DNA of 64,000 bases, from positions 17,166,376-17,230,375 of the forward strand of contig CM019075.1 of the NCBI GenBank assembly GCA_009667805.1. Direction: 5' to 3'. Below the pieces are notes generated by a model. It was not told the DNA's origin, ran no database searches, and was given only the letters and a program-made list of their open reading frames with translations. Below, piece after piece: positions 1-11,448 of the stretch (the first letter of the stretch is position 1; every line of letters starts with the position of its first letter). The stretch is from Leptobrachium leishanense (Eukaryota > Chordata > Amphibia > Anura > Megophryidae). Position numbers and translations under genes: made by a program.

Positions 1-333
1 CTCAACACGTACACTTTGCTTTTATTTCGGTTGAAACTGGTGTGTTAATATCAGGGACAGATTCAGACACAGGTTTCCGACGGGGCAATCAATCCACCAA
101 TTTTGGCCAAGTGCTGGTGTCTGGTTCACAGAGTGGGCACAGGACCGGAGGCTGCGTTCATCACATTCACTCTTCCCTGAACTTTGCTGCACTGGGTCTG
201 TCCTCCTCCAGTTCAGATGACATCTGACAGACCAGGCACAGAAATGTTCCTCAGTGACAAATGAGAATGTCAGTTATTGCAGCGGCATTGCTGTCTTTAT
301 AACTGAAAAGCAGACAATGATGCTGCTCTAGAG

Positions 334-492
334 CAGTGGTTCCCAACCGCGATCCTCAAGTACACCTAACAGACCAGGTTTTCCAGATATCTTAAGCGCA
401 GCACAGGTGATATTTGCTGCTCAGCGATTGCAGGATTTAGGCTTCGTTTCCCCAAGGTGATACTTTAAATCTGGCCTGTTAGGGAACCACTG
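334..492. mobile_element. hAT (Charlie-like) MITE, copy 1
   Basis: A 159-bp element with inverted ends CAGTGGTTCCCAAC and GGAACCACTG, flanked by ctctagag on the left and ctatagag on the right, an 8-bp duplication with one change. Ends and TCTAGA-type targets are those of the Charlie group of hAT transposons. The core with gctgctcag.gattgcagga is shared by the copies at 6779, 15344, 46324 and 56633. Confidence 0.8.
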
Positions 493-734
493 CTATAGAG
501 CAACAAATGATTTTTAATAATTTTTTTTGTAAATTTTTCGTGGTCAAGTCGTTTGACCTTGTGGGTTTTATGGAGGTACAGAGGTCCAAAGACCCATGTA
601 TCTCCTATAATGGAAGCCCCCTGTGTCCCTCCACTGGATCCGCACTCCGCAGTATATACCGTCACGAACGCCATTACAGAAAGCACTGAAAGTCACACGA
701 AGCTGTCAGGAAGCGTGTGCTCATTTCAACTCAC

Positions 735-901
735 CATCCACACCATGACGTAGGAGTAGATGGCGATCCACATCGTGGACAGGATAAAGGTGAGCATGAA
801 GAAGTTCTCCCATCGAGGCTTGGAGCAATTCGGGATGGTGAAGTACAGCATGCAGATCAAAGGCCAAGAGAAACACCACTTGAACTGGTTGGCACAGCCG
901 A
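735..901 (-). CDS. slc24a4: slc24a4 exon 13: first helices of second membrane bundle
   Basis: This 167-bp exon has acceptor TTCACCAG and donor GTGAGT. Two bases complete the last codon of exon 12; 55 codons follow, with KWCFSWPLICMLYFT, IPNCSKPRWENFFM and LTFILSTMWIAIYSYVMVWM, ending in phase 0. KW.F.WPL...L..TIPNCSKPRWE.FFM is highly specific for NCKX3 and NCKX4. The next exon should open with VTIIGYTLGIPD and lead into the alpha-2 repeat; it lies at lower coordinates, outside the window. Confidence 0.95.
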
Positions 902-2029
902 CTGGTGAAAGGGAGACAATGTTAGCACTGTGGGTGAAATTCTGGTCTGCTAGAAATATACTAATTCTAATTAAAAACAAAAAATTATGGTTTAAACGGA
1001 CTAGGAAAAGTTTAAATTAAAGTAAAATCAAACACTGATGGTTTTAATGAACTTGATTGTGAGGCTCACAATGTCACCTAATCCATGGATACCGCAGGGA
1101 CCACATAGCAACAACTAACTACTTTTTTTATTACTTAGACACATTTTTACTACATTTTTTTAAACTTTTTAGGAGAATAGGAGACTTCCTTTTTATTTTC
1201 CTTCAGTTCGGTGGAATTCGCCGATGCCAATTCATCGCCGATGTCGGCAAGTCTAATTTCGGAAAAATCCGGCGTTCACTTTCAGTGCTTTGTGAATAGA
1301 CCCCATAACGTAACTCATGCCCTGTAAGACTGGAATCTCAAGACACGGTCCTGGGACAATTAGCACCCAGGACCCCAATCACAAACCCAGTACCGGCCAT
1401 GGAGAACCGGGACAGTTGGCAACAATGACTTAAATGCAACACCACGGAACACTGTCACTTTCAGCAGCCAAACCTCGAGACGCTCCTGTTACATACTAGA
1501 GCCCACGTTCCCATTAAAGCTTGCAATCCTAGCCGCAAGCTGCACTTCCGCAGCTCAAACCAGCCCGGTTTCACTTTCATGTGTCATAGAAATGCAGAAG
1601 TAAGCGATTGTGTAATTTGTCCCAAAGGATACATGTCGCTTTCCAAAAAAACGGCACAAAATGTATCAGCGGTCCTGAAATAACAATAACCCCGAACAGA
1701 AAACCCACAAATCGTTTCCCATGAATTATTCCTAAATGCGTTTTTCTGCTAGGTGTTATTTTTATTGCAGGAGAGAACATAAAAAATTACAGGGGGTTAA
1801 CCCTATCCATGCCAATCCTGAGTCGGCTAGATTCCTATAGCTAACCCACGAATTGTTATTTACGTTCCCTTCCAGTCACTCCTGGCAAAAGGCCGACACT
1901 CCTCCATAGTCACAACATACGGAAGTCTTTGTAGATCACACTACATGTCTACAATATAGCAGCCAGGAAGAACTATGCCGATACCAACTGCGTAATATTT
2001 CCAGAATTCGGCCATTTCTTACCGCTGTC
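902..2029. other. Intron 12 stretch without recognised features
   Basis: Sequence between exon 13 and the LINE tail. It contains scattered TTCGG/CGCCGAT-rich text near 1200-1290 that may be a decayed MITE. I found no exon, RNA gene or clear repeat boundary. Confidence 0.4.
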
Positions 2030-2742
2030 ACCACAAAACAACTCATACACGCCCTGGTAATCTCCCGACTCGACTATTGCAATAATCTCTTATCTGGCCT
2101 CCCTCTGTCCCGCCTCTCCCCCCTACAATCCATCCTGAACGCCTCCGCCAGGCTAATTCACCTCACCCGCCGCTCTGTCTCTGCCGCTCCCCTCTGCGAG
2201 TCCCTTCACTGGCTCCCCATCCACTGCAGAATTAAGTTCAAAATCCTTATCCTTACCTACAAAACCCTCACTAACTCAGCTCCCCACTACCTGTCCTCAC
2301 TAATCACCAAATACACCCTAGCCCGCTCCCTAAGGTCAAACAGCGACCTGCGCCGAGCTTCTCCCCGCATCACCTCTTCCCATGATAGACTGCAGGGTTT
2401 CTCACGCGCAGCCCCCACTCTCTGGAACGCTCTCCCTCGTACGGTCAGACTTTCCCCTAACTTCTCTTCCTTCAAACGCTCCCTTAAAACATTCCTATTT
2501 AGGGAAGCCTACCACCCAACCATCAATCACTCTCACCTTACAGTCCTCTCCTCCTGTTTCCAACCCCAACCCTCCCAGATTGTGAGTTCCTACGGGAATA
2601 GGGCCCTCATCTCCTCCTGTACTGTTTGTCAAATGTTGTTCAATGTATTGTAACCCTGTCTATACTGTGCTTATTGTACAGCGCTGCGGAATATGCTGGC
2701 GCTTTATAAATAAAGAATAATAATAATAATAATAACAATAAC
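2030..2742 (+). mobile_element. 3' end of a non-LTR LINE (L2-like) with TAA tail
   Basis: The plus strand encodes a degraded C-terminal reverse-transcriptase tail: ALVISRLDYCNNLLSGLP, LIHLTRRSVSAAPLCESLHW, LPIHCRIKFKILILTYKT and TLWNALPRTVRLS...SFKRSLKTFLF. These patterns are characteristic of the L2/CR1 group. It ends in gtacagcgctgcggaatatg, then a ctttataaataaag tail and a (TAA)n run, the usual L2-type 3' end. It is 5'-truncated, as most LINE copies are, and lies antisense to slc24a4. Confidence 0.82.
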
Positions 2743-2872
2743 TAGAAGCAGCTTCCACGGATACAATGTGGGCTATTAGATCCGTGGTACCCGAGCATCA
2801 GATGACACACAGCCACGGTTACATTTTGCCGGCACGAACAGCTTTTGAGAGTTTTCACCTCTTTTATTTAGA

Positions 2873-2996
2873 TCAGGTGTCATCAAACTTTGCCCTCCAG
2901 ATGTTTTGGAACTACGTCTCCCATGGGGCTCAGCTAACCTAATAAGTGCCAGAGCATCATGGAAGATGTAGCTCCAAAACATCTGGGGCTCTATCA
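2873..2996. mobile_element. Short palindromic MITE, family A
   Basis: About 120 bp, reading gccctccagatgttttggaa then actac.tctcccatg and, inverted on the other side, catcatgg.agatgtagct then ccaaaacatctgg. It folds on itself over most of its length. Further copies lie at 5636/6547 (split), 9301, 11307, 14306 (partial), 27068, 44418 and, more distantly, 54017. Confidence 0.75.
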
Positions 2997-3034
2997 CCTC
3001 CTACGAGCGAACACTAGCGTCAGCGTTAGCTTAA

Positions 3035-3108
3035 CCCCTTAAGGACCAACGACCTTAATGTTTACGTCATATATGGATTGACTTTAAAGACCCCTGGTCC
3101 TTAAGGGG
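3035..3108. mobile_element. piggyBac-like MITE, 74 bp
   Basis: The inverted ends CCCCTTAAGGACC and GGTCCTTAAGGGG are flanked by TTAA on the left and TCAA (one change) on the right. A TTAA target and CCC/GGG ends are the piggyBac signature. Only the ends pair well; there is no coding capacity. Confidence 0.6.
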
Positions 3109-3125
3109 TCAAAGGAGGTCATAGC

Positions 3126-3595
3126 CAGGGGTCAAGTCCTGGCGAAAAAAGTGAGGGAACTCACAAGAATTCCACAACCCCCCCACCCATGACCTGAAGA
3201 AAAAAAAAAGGATGTATATATACACCGCCCCCCACCCCGAGAATGTGTAACAAGGCCTAGACACCTCAGAATTATATATATCTAGCACAGACCCCAGAAT
3301 CGTATATAACAAGCAGACCCCAGAAATATATGTACCAGCAGAGCCCATAATTTTATCAACCAAATCGGCCCACAGCGGGAACATGCGTTCCCGCTGCGGG
3401 AGAAGTGAGGGAACGCCGTTCCCGCTGCGGGAGAAGTGAGGGAACGCCGTTCCCGCTGCGGGAGAAGTGAGAGAACGCCGTTCCCGCTGCGGGAGAAGTG
3501 AGGGAACGCCGTTCCCGCTGCGGGAGAAGTGAGGGAACGCCGTTCCCGCTGCGGGAGAAGTGAGGGAACGCCGTTCCCGCAGGACTCGAGCCCTG
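3126..3595. mobile_element. Non-autonomous hAT element with exact 8-bp target duplication
   Basis: The element runs from CAGGGGTCAAGTCCTG to CAGGACTCGAGCCCTG and is flanked on both sides by gtcatagc. The 8-bp duplication and CAGGG ends place it in the hAT superfamily. It encodes nothing; the long minus-strand reading frame across it is produced by the minisatellite it carries. Confidence 0.85.
3388..3580. repeat. 31-bp minisatellite inside the hAT element
   Basis: Six full tandem units of 31 bp plus a 7-bp partial, almost identical (one g to a change). Each unit contains two small palindromes, cccgctgcggg and gggaacgccgttccc, so the array can fold into a run of hairpins. Confidence 0.95.
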
Positions 3596-3603
3596 GTCAT
3601 AGC

Positions 3604-4573
3604 GCTGCGGCCAGATCGCCTTCGAATCGTTAACGGGTTTAAAAATCCATTAACGCTCGTTAATTTGTGATTCACAGTGTGAATTTACTGTACTTTGCGC
3701 TCCCCTATACCTAACATGGGAAGCGCAGAGTAACAGCACAGATTAACTAGCGTTGGGATCACTTGGTCCTGACGTTATTTAATAAGAGCGGGCACTAACG
3801 AGAAAGTCACCACCAGCTCAGAGGTGCAGGTAATTGATTCTGCGGCAGCGCAAACCCCCCCCCAAAAAATTAAAATCACATACCTCTCTTCCCGTGACGA
3901 GAACGGTGGACCGATCTGCTCATTCTGGCCGCCGGGAGCAGAGGGAGACTGGGGGGGAAGAAAGTCCCCTGTCTCCGTCCGCGATCACTCCACCGACCAA
4001 CAGGTTCTTGCGAGAGGCGAGATCCTGCCGGTCATGTGACCCGGCAGCACGATCCTCCATGGAGTCCTATGGACGCCACGGAGGATATGATGGGGACGGC
4101 GCTGTAGCACTGCCCCCACCCCCAGCATCCTAAAGCTCTGCAAGGCATGCCGGACACGCGCTGACATACGTGTATGACCATCCAGTGTGCAGTAGAGTCT
4201 ACTAGGTTACAGAAATGACAGATTTACAGTAAAAATGGAAAAACGATAAATGCAGCATTTTGAGAACGGTCATCTTGTTTTTCGTTAAACACACAAAACC
4301 ATTAACTCTACTTGCAGCAGCCATATGGAAAAATGTATATTGCTCGGTGACCCAGAAAACGGCTCAATAAGAGCAGAAACGTCAGATGATCATTTTTAAT
4401 CGCGTTATAATAAATTTGTTTATATCCTTTGTTATAACCCCAAGGGTGTCCACCGCCATTTTTGTTCTAGATCTGAAAACCCTGCAGAGATAGAAGTTAT
4501 TTTACATAAGGCAGTAGAACAGTAAGGACACCCTTTCTAATGACGCCCCCCTCCCCGACACGATGGGACTTAC
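3604..4573. other. Intron 12 stretch near exon 12
   Basis: GC-richer text with a C-run at 3855-3866 and polymer-like A tracts. No open frame resembles a known protein. A short agcagaaacgtcagatgatc segment near 4372 weakly recalls the TTTCG/TCATC module seen elsewhere. Nothing else is supported. Confidence 0.35.
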
Positions 4574-4724
4574 TGGGCACAGAGAAAGGAACCAGGTTGC
4601 TCGATGAGTTTCCTTCTTGGAAGTCATCTTTGTCCACGTGCATGATGCCATTCTCCAGTAGGTCTTGTTTCCCATCCAAGGTCAACATGCTCATTCCATT
4701 GCCCGACTGGAGGAGGCGCTGCCT
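4574..4724 (-). CDS. slc24a4: slc24a4 exon 12: variable end of cytoplasmic loop
   Basis: This 151-bp exon has acceptor AATGCAG and donor GTAAGT. It starts in phase 0 with RQRLLQSGNG, passes through LLENGIMHVDKDDFQEG and ends NLVPFSVP plus one base. The INE/RQRL junction with exon 11 and the PFSVP ending match the family. The mammalian NCKX4 loop has a Gln/Pro-rich stretch here as I recall; this frog version lacks it and is acidic and Ser-rich. It is the least conserved exon in the window. Confidence 0.88.
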
Positions 4725-5635
4725 CTGCATTGAGAAGGGAGAGGGCGAGTCGGGCGTCAGACTTAGAAATCATATGATCAAAAGCTCCTGTACAGGCGTG
4801 GGTCAACCTCAGAACCTGCATCTTGTAGGGCTGAAGACTTCTTCACGATTATATAGAGTTTGAGGTATACCTCAAATAATGAATTGGGATTTTTTTTTTT
4901 TTTAATTGACCAAGCGCCTGCCCGGGCATCAGCAGAGTAGAACCGAGACGTCCAGCAGGCATCTGTCACTTCTTCTCTGCGGTGGGTGGACAGACGTTCG
5001 GTCAATAAGAAAAATAAAACTCCGGATTCCTTAATTTTTGTAAAATTAAAACTCGAGGTCGACCTCAAACTCTAATTGGGCAAAGATGTAGAAAATCGCC
5101 CAGTCAGTACATCATGTGAGGTTCCTGTACAGGTATTGGTCAAAAGAAGTCTGGAATCAATCTCCAGACCTAGTCGGGCTCAGAACCAGCATGTCCAAAG
5201 GGCGCAGGACAGGCTTGGGTCGATGAAAGAACCTACATCTCCAAATGGTCCTTCAATAGTAGAGGTCTATCAAAGAACCGACATCACCGAATGGTTCAAG
5301 CAGGTCAGTCCCAGAACCTGCAGCGCACAAACTCAAACTGAAATTGCCTGATGTTGCTCTTAAAAATATCACACTAGAAAGGGACCGGCCAGATCCCCAA
5401 ACCGGACCAGATTCACAGAGAACCTTTTAGTGTGCTATACCCTGCACTGCCAGTGTCATTACACTGCACCACGTGTTACTACCCCAGAGTGTGCCAAACT
5501 ATGCTGCGCTGGCAGGGAGGATCCCCGAAACAACACAACTCTTCCGTCAGCCTGCTTGAGGGAACATTAACTACCACGGGGCTAGATCCTAAACATATCC
5601 AGACGCCTGGCGAACTTGGCTACTCCGTAAACTAG
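4725..5635. other. Intron 11 stretch without recognised features
   Basis: Contains two short related phrases, tcctgtacaggcgtgggtca near 4790 and tcctgtacaggtattggtca near 5123, suggesting an old local duplication. No exon or identifiable repeat was seen. Confidence 0.35.
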
Positions 5636-6648
5636 GGGTCGGCAACCTTGGCCCTCCAGACATTTTCAGGATTATGCAAAGAGTTCCGAATTGGAATTGG
5701 GGCCGAAAGGTAACCGAACGCTGAACGGTTACCTTTCCTGGCCATTCGGCTATTCAGAGAGAAGGCAGTTCACCAAATGTTGGCAAATTGGCTGCACATA
5801 CGGTGCCTGTTCAGTGCCTGTTCGAGGGCAGTGAATCCCCATAGAGAAGCAATGCTTTGTCTATTCAGATAACACAAACTAGCAGTGAAAGGTTCCCGAA
5901 ATGCCCTGCTGTTCGGTGGTTTAATTCGGCAGGTTTATTCAGGAGAATCCCATAGGCTTCAATGTTACAAATATTCCAGTTTTAATTCAATATCTAATAA
6001 ACCGTTCATTATAATATTCTGCAGTAAAAAGTTTATTTATAGATTTTTTAGGACCTTTTAGGCATTTTTTGCAAACATTTTTTTCTTTTTAAAATAGGTT
6101 TTCTGTAACAGCCCTTTTTATTACCATTCATTGGACCTCATAAGTAAATTTCAGACATTTTCGTTCAGTAGTTTCTTTGCAAACAGTGTTTCACTTTTCA
6201 AACATTCAAGCGTCCATTTTTCTTTTTCCACTCCATTCGTCTGCGGTGTCGGGTTTTTCCGGTGGCTGCTCGGCGCTCTGATCGGCTCCTGCTCTGGTTT
6301 CTCCGGCGTGTTCGGCAGGGTTAATACAGATGTTTTTGCGGGTTTCGGTGTGCGTTTGCCGGGTTTTGCGGTGAGTTTTCAGCAGGTATGCGGCGGCTTT
6401 TCCCTGCATTACGGCGACCCTGTGGTGCTTGCTGAGTACACCGCAGGGTCGCCGAAATGGCATGGCCAAATCGCACTTTATTGAAGAGAATGAAAAGTCA
6501 CCGAACGTGCGGTGCCTTTTTTCGATTCTCTTTGAAGAAACCTGTTTGGAACTATATTAGCCATGAAGCTTGTCCGACCTAATGAGTGGTTGTGCATCAT
6601 GGGAAATGTTACCAGATATCTGGTGGCCCAAGTTTGCCGACTCCCACC
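5636..6648. mobile_element. Family A MITE split by a family B insertion
   Basis: The left half (5636-5666, ggtcggcaaccttggccctc then cagacattttc) and the right half (6547-6648, tttggaactat...catcatggga...ctggtggccc...ttgccgactcc) together make one family A element. Element B (5667-6546) interrupts it. This dates B as the later insertion at this site. Confidence 0.7.
5667..6546. mobile_element. Family B MITE, about 880 bp, copy 1
   Basis: Ends are related to GGGTTATTCAAAGAGA and its complement (tctctttgaa). The interior shares cggtgcctgttcg.gggcag, cccatagagaagcaatg and attcagg.gaatcccatagg with the 24118-25000 copy and with fragments at 7621-8460 and 19097-19330. No transposase is encoded, so it is non-autonomous. 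Its ends match those of the much shorter family G palindromes. Confidence 0.75.
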
Positions 6649-6778
6649 GTAGACTTTAATGGGTCTGGTTAAATTGACACCACCATGGACTCACGCTCCT
6701 TGGTTTTCCTCCATGATCTCTTGACCCTTGGTTGTTCTGAACAAATATCAACATTTTACACAGACCGTGGTTCTAGAG

Positions 6779-6962
6779 CAGTGTTTCTCAACTTTGGTCC
6801 TCAGGTCCCCCTAACAGGCCAGGTTTGCAGGATATGTGAAGCACAGCACAGGTGATAGAATTTGCTGCTCAGTGATTGCAGGATTCAGTCTGCATTTCCC
6901 CGCGGTAACCTTTAAAATATGCCCTGTTAGGAGGACCTGAGGAACGGGGTCGGGAACCATGG
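6779..6962. mobile_element. hAT (Charlie-like) MITE, copy 2
   Basis: 184 bp from cagtgtttctcaactttggt to cgggaaccatgg, flanked by ttctagag and ctctagag (8 bp, one change). Same core as copy 1, with ctgctcagtgattgcaggat. Confidence 0.8.
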
Positions 6963-7620
6963 CTCTAGAGTACCAAAGCCGCAACTCCCAGGTTTTCTTG
7001 TCTGTCCTAACTCTTGATGGATCCTCCGAGATCCTTCAGTTAGCAGAGGTTGTTTGCACGCACGTGGCGCTCTGCTCGGTAATTCGCGACAGCTTCGGTC
7101 TCTTTAATCCATCTAGCTCAGAAAAGTGCCCCGGCCCGAGCCGTCTCATTAGTTCCTCCTGCAGAGCTGGGGATTTACATCTTGTCCTGAGAGGCCCTCG
7201 AGCGCGGAGAGACCTAAGACCCAGCAAACGCGTGGGGAAATCCACCAACGTAAATGTGCTGATCTGATTTCCTCTCCGCTATAAATAAGTAGCGAGCGCG
7301 GAAAAGGTTAAAGGCATTAGGTAACTCGAATATCCTCCGCAGAGCTGAACCACGGCACAAGAGTCCGTCCGCCGGAGGATGCAAAGTGCTACGTTATTCT
7401 GTACACAGGACGGCACGTGGCGCTTTATTATCTTGCATTTCTGACATTGTGCAAGGCGCCTCGTTTGCCATGTGAAGGTAAGAAAAAAAAAAAGTTTTTG
7501 GGTTGTCTGCAAACACTTTTTATTTCTTCTTTGCTACATTAACCCCTTCACTACTGTGATTGTGTATACATGACCAGCAGCAGCCAGAGATCGTGTTAAC
7601 ACCATCTGGAGCGATACTGT

Positions 7621-8460
7621 AGGGGTTATTCAGAGCCGATCTGGCCCCGAACAGTGAATTTCACCATACGGTGACATTTCGTGGCCGTTTGGCTATTCAG
7701 ACTAGGCTTGTGCACCGATTTTTTTTTCGGTTCGATTCGATTTTTCGGATTTTAAAACTTTTCGATTCGGCTCGTTTCGACCGATTTCTGTTTCGATTCG
7801 GTTCGGCTCGACTCGTTTTTTGTATCGACTTTTCGTGATTTCGGAAATTTTCGTTTTTTCGGAACGTCTGTTCTCCTCGTTTCAAAGCAATAAATTTCGA
7901 TTTGACACATTTCAAGTCCATTCGAAAATTCCGAAAATATTTCGTTTCGGCTCGGAAAACTTTTCGGATCTGCCAATTTCGGATCTAAAAATTTTCGGAA
8001 AATCGGCCGCATCCAAAAGCACGAAATCGGGAAATTTCGTGAAAATGCCGAAATTCCGAAACGCACATCCCTAATTCAGACAGCAGGCAGTTCAAATTTT
8101 AGCACACTGCCAGCCAGTGCGGTGCCTGTTCGACGGCAGTGAAATCCCCCATAGAGAAGCAATGGTTAATCTATTCACAGACACCGAACAGCAGAGAAAA
8201 GTTGCCGAATTTCCCTGCTGTTCGGTGTTTTCATTCGACGGGTTTATTCAGGCGAATCCCATAGGCTTCAATATTAAAAATATTTTCAACCCAATATCTA
8301 ATAAACGTTTATTATTTTATTCTGCAGTAAAAAGTCTATTTATAAATTTTTTAGGATCTTTTAGGCATTTTTCGGCGATTTTTATTATCCTTCACAGGAC
8401 CCTCTATGTAAATTCCAGACATTTTCACTCAGTTTTTTTTGCAGTGTTTAAATTTTGACA
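7621..8460. mobile_element. Family B MITE, copy interrupted by a hAT-like element
   Basis: Starts with ggggttattcagagccgat and ends in T-rich text near ccagacattttcactcag. The gtgcctgttcgacggcagtg and cccatagagaagcaatggtt stretches match family B. The hAT-like element at 7703-8073 is inserted after attcagac, which is duplicated on its far side. The right edge is not sharply defined. Confidence 0.65.
7703..8073. mobile_element. hAT-like element, family C (TTCG-rich), copy 1
   Basis: 371 bp with ends TAGGCTTGTGCACCG and CGCACATCCCTA, flanked by exact 8-bp duplications attcagac. The interior consists almost wholly of TTCGG/CCGAA words, so the element is a degenerate self-complementary array. 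A second copy with its own exact duplication is at 50286-50629. Confidence 0.88.
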
Positions 8461-8562
8461 CTTTCAAGCGTATAGTTAATTTATTTTAGATATTTTCTTA
8501 TTGTTATATTTTTTGCTAAAGAACCATCCGTTGGTTATAGTATTTAAAGCGCCGACACACGC

Positions 8563-8872
8563 TTAGGCCTGGTTCACACCTGGGCGTTGTACAGCGCGTT
8601 CCTACGCGCTGTAAAACGCTCAAACACTGAAATCCCATTATTTCCTATGAGCATGGTTCACACCTGGGTGTTTTGCAGCGTGTAGGAACGTGCTGTAAAA
8701 CGCCCTACGCCCAAAGTACAGGAGCTTCTTTGGGGCGTATTACAGCTCGTTTGCAGCCATAGACTTCAAAAAACGCACGTACGACGCACGTTTCGAATTG
8801 TCAAAAAAACTCATAAAACGCCTGACGTAAAACGAGCATATGAGATACGCTCAGGTGTGAACCCAGCCTTAG
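8563..8872. mobile_element. Family F palindromic MITE (ggttcacac ends), copy 1
   Basis: About 310 bp with inverted ends ttaggcctggttcacacctg and caggtgtgaacccagcctta. The interior contains several acagcgcgtt/gcgctgtaaaacgc palindromes and is CpG-rich. Relatives are at 17797, 18665 and 21746. I could not assign a superfamily. Confidence 0.75.
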
Positions 8873-9300
8873 GGTGTTATTCAAAGAACGGTGTGGTTTT
8901 CCGAAGTTGCAAACACCAGAAGAAATCGTCATTGTTGCAGTGACTTATGCCGCTGCTTCACAAAAGGGAGATCCAGACAGTGGCAGGAGAGGCTTCACTG
9001 TGAAACTTCTCCTGCTGCTGTTTGGATTTCGCTTTTGTGAAATGTTGAAGCTGGGTTGCAACACTGACGATTTTTTTTTCCCTGGTGTTTGCAAACGAAC
9101 CCCCTATGTTTTACTTTATGGTTTTCCGCTTAATTCAGGATGATCATTCCTCGGTTCTGACCTGTGTAGGGTCTCGTGCGCCATCTACAGGAACTGGAGG
9201 GAGCACTGACTAGGATGAAACCCACAGTCCATTGCCTTTTCGTGGAGACCAGAACCCTGTATCCGCACACGTTCCGCAGGGGAATCTGCATCCTCTAGCC

Positions 9301-9442
9301 CAGGAGTCGGTCACCAACCCTGGTCTTCCAGAACTTTTGGAAATACATTTCCTATGAGGCTCAGCCAACCTAAGGAGCACGTGAGCATCGTGGGAGATGT
9401 TGCTTCAAAACAACTGGAGGGCCAAGGTTGCTGACCCCCGGG
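9301..9442. mobile_element. Family A MITE copy
   Basis: Inverted text: gtcaccaaccctggtcttcc on the left, ggccaaggttgctgac on the right, with catcgtgggagatgttgctt in the middle. It lies in intron 11 about 200 bp from exon 11. Confidence 0.7.
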
Positions 9443-9645
9443 CTACGCCATGATGTTTTCCCAAAGTCCAGAACCTTGATACACTTCTACTTTCATGAGG
9501 ACACCTTTTCACCATCCCTAGAATCCACTCCTCACTCCTTCGAACGGGAGGAAAAGCTTTAGCGTCGTAATGCCACCGAAGCAGACGTCTCATCCATGTG
9601 TAAAATGTTGCAGTGACATTATAAAAGGTCATTCAGGACACACAC

Positions 9646-9818
9646 CTCATTAATAATGAGCCTGCTCGCCATCCGAAGCCTGGTCCTCGGAGGGAACTTG
9701 TTGGTGATCATAATGCGCAGTCCGGCCTCGGGGAAGCGGTACTTGGGAGGACTGGAGCAGATGATTTCATCCACCATGACCACGGAGTTTCTGCTGGGAT
9801 ACTGCGGGCTTACCTTCA
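9646..9818 (-). CDS. slc24a4: slc24a4 exon 11: conserved middle of cytoplasmic loop
   Basis: This 173-bp exon has acceptor AACCAG and donor GTGTGT. Two bases complete a Val codon; 57 codons follow, including VVMVDEIICSSPPKYRFPEA and GLRIMITNKFPPRTRLRMAS then RLIINE, ending in phase 0. This is the best conserved part of the intracellular loop in NCKX3 and NCKX4. The donor departs from GTRAGT, reading GTGTGTGT, which may make it a weaker splice site. Confidence 0.95.
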
Positions 9819-11306
9819 CTGGTTAACAGGGACAGAACAAGGGAAAAAGGGTTTATAATGGGGGAGGGGGGGGTGATTGTGTACGGACAAAATGTTGAGC
9901 TGCATTAACAGAACATTTTACAGACATGACAGCTACAAAACCACACGTTTATACGTTACTTCGATGGGGTGCAGGAGGTGGCGTACAGGTGACATTACAA
10001 GGACAGCATGCCGGAGGGTAAGCAGACAGGAGACTGTTAATAACAACCAAGAAATCACATACTGTTAGAAGAGAATTTAGATGGAAAATATAAAATCGAG
10101 CAATGAAACGAAGCCTGAACGTTAGTGGTGGTACCACAAGAAACAGACGCCCAACGACCATCCTCCTGGGCACCATGTTGGACGTTGACACTGGTTTATC
10201 CCAGGCAGGGTGGCACGATGACACGATAAAAGTCATCAAAAAATCCTGAGATTTAGTAAAAAGCAGATTGATACTTCTAAGCAGGGGTCAAGTCGATCAA
10301 TGCGAGAGAATAGAGTTAGCTGAAACGCGTTGGGAAAGTAAGGATGGCAGGTTACGACGGTTTTTGCAGAATAGTTAATGAAAATACGGAAAAGTTCAGC
10401 TAGTACATCATAGTCATTCCGTATCAGAAGGCTCCGCCATTTTTTATTCATTGATCTTCTGGTTTACATGGACCCTCATCCCTCCCACACATCATACTCC
10501 TGGAGGTGTTGGTTCACCGATTATCACCTTTGTTGCCAAGATGTTTTCTATAAAACCATTGCCATGACCCAGTGGATTTATGGAAGACTACTTTCCATTG
10601 TCGACAGTAAAAAAAAAAACAAAAAAAAAAAGAAAACTAAACAAAACAAAAAAAAAACACAAACAAACATATTAAGAGACAATAAGCTTATTCGGCAGCC
10701 AGAGAGCTCCCCTGCTGGCCAGAAAGTGCTACCACATGTGTAATAATACAGCTGGAGCGCTGAGTTTCCTTGGAGGAAAAGAAACGGAACCTTAAGCTGT
10801 TCAAACAGCTTCAGCACCTTGGATGACATGTCTGAGGTGCTGAAAACATTCTGGAGCTCATTTACGAATTGACTTGGATTTGCAATAAATAAAATTCCTT
10901 TGGTGTTGCTCCAGAATGTGACCAGATCGAGCTTACTCGACGTCGGGCTTTTGAGCATTATGTATTCTTGACCAGGTTATTGAAGAGGTTAAAGATTAAC
11001 ACAAGCCACCCCGTAGAAAAAAAAACAAAAACAAAAAAAACACCCCATTATCCCAACACGGATCTGTACAGGCCATGCCACGAGAATTCTTTTTGGGCAA
11101 GTGTCCTCCTGGGCTGTCCAGGTTTTTCCAAACAAAACTATGAAAGTATTTTTTCTTTTTTCTGAAATTTCATTAAAAAAAAAAAAAAAAACTGTGCAAA
11201 CTCGTATCTGCACATCTTGGAGGGCCCCAGCCAGGTAAGGTTAGTGGGGATGTCATGATTTAGCCAGAAGAACGTAGCAGTAAAAATGGAGGGCCCCATG
11301 CTCTGA
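9819..11306. other. Intron 10 stretch with A-rich tracts
   Basis: Contains an A-rich run with scattered C at 10609-10672 and another at 11020-11045, plus gctgaaacgcgttggg at about 10318-10334, one instance of the recurring cgaaacgcgttgg word. No gene or complete repeat was recognised. Confidence 0.4.
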
Positions 11307-11448
11307 GACAGACGTCAGCAACCTTAACCCTCCAGATGTTTTTGGAACTACAACTCCCATGAGCCTCTGCCAAGCTAATAGGTGACTGAGCATCATGGGA
11401 GATGTAGTTCCAAATTATCTGGTGGACCAAGGTTGCTGACGACTACTC
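11307..11448. mobile_element. Family A MITE copy, well preserved
   Basis: gtcagcaaccttaaccctcc, then gatgtttttggaactacaac and, inverted, catcatgggagatgtagttc and ggaccaaggttgctgac. It is the most symmetrical family A copy in the window. Confidence 0.78.
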
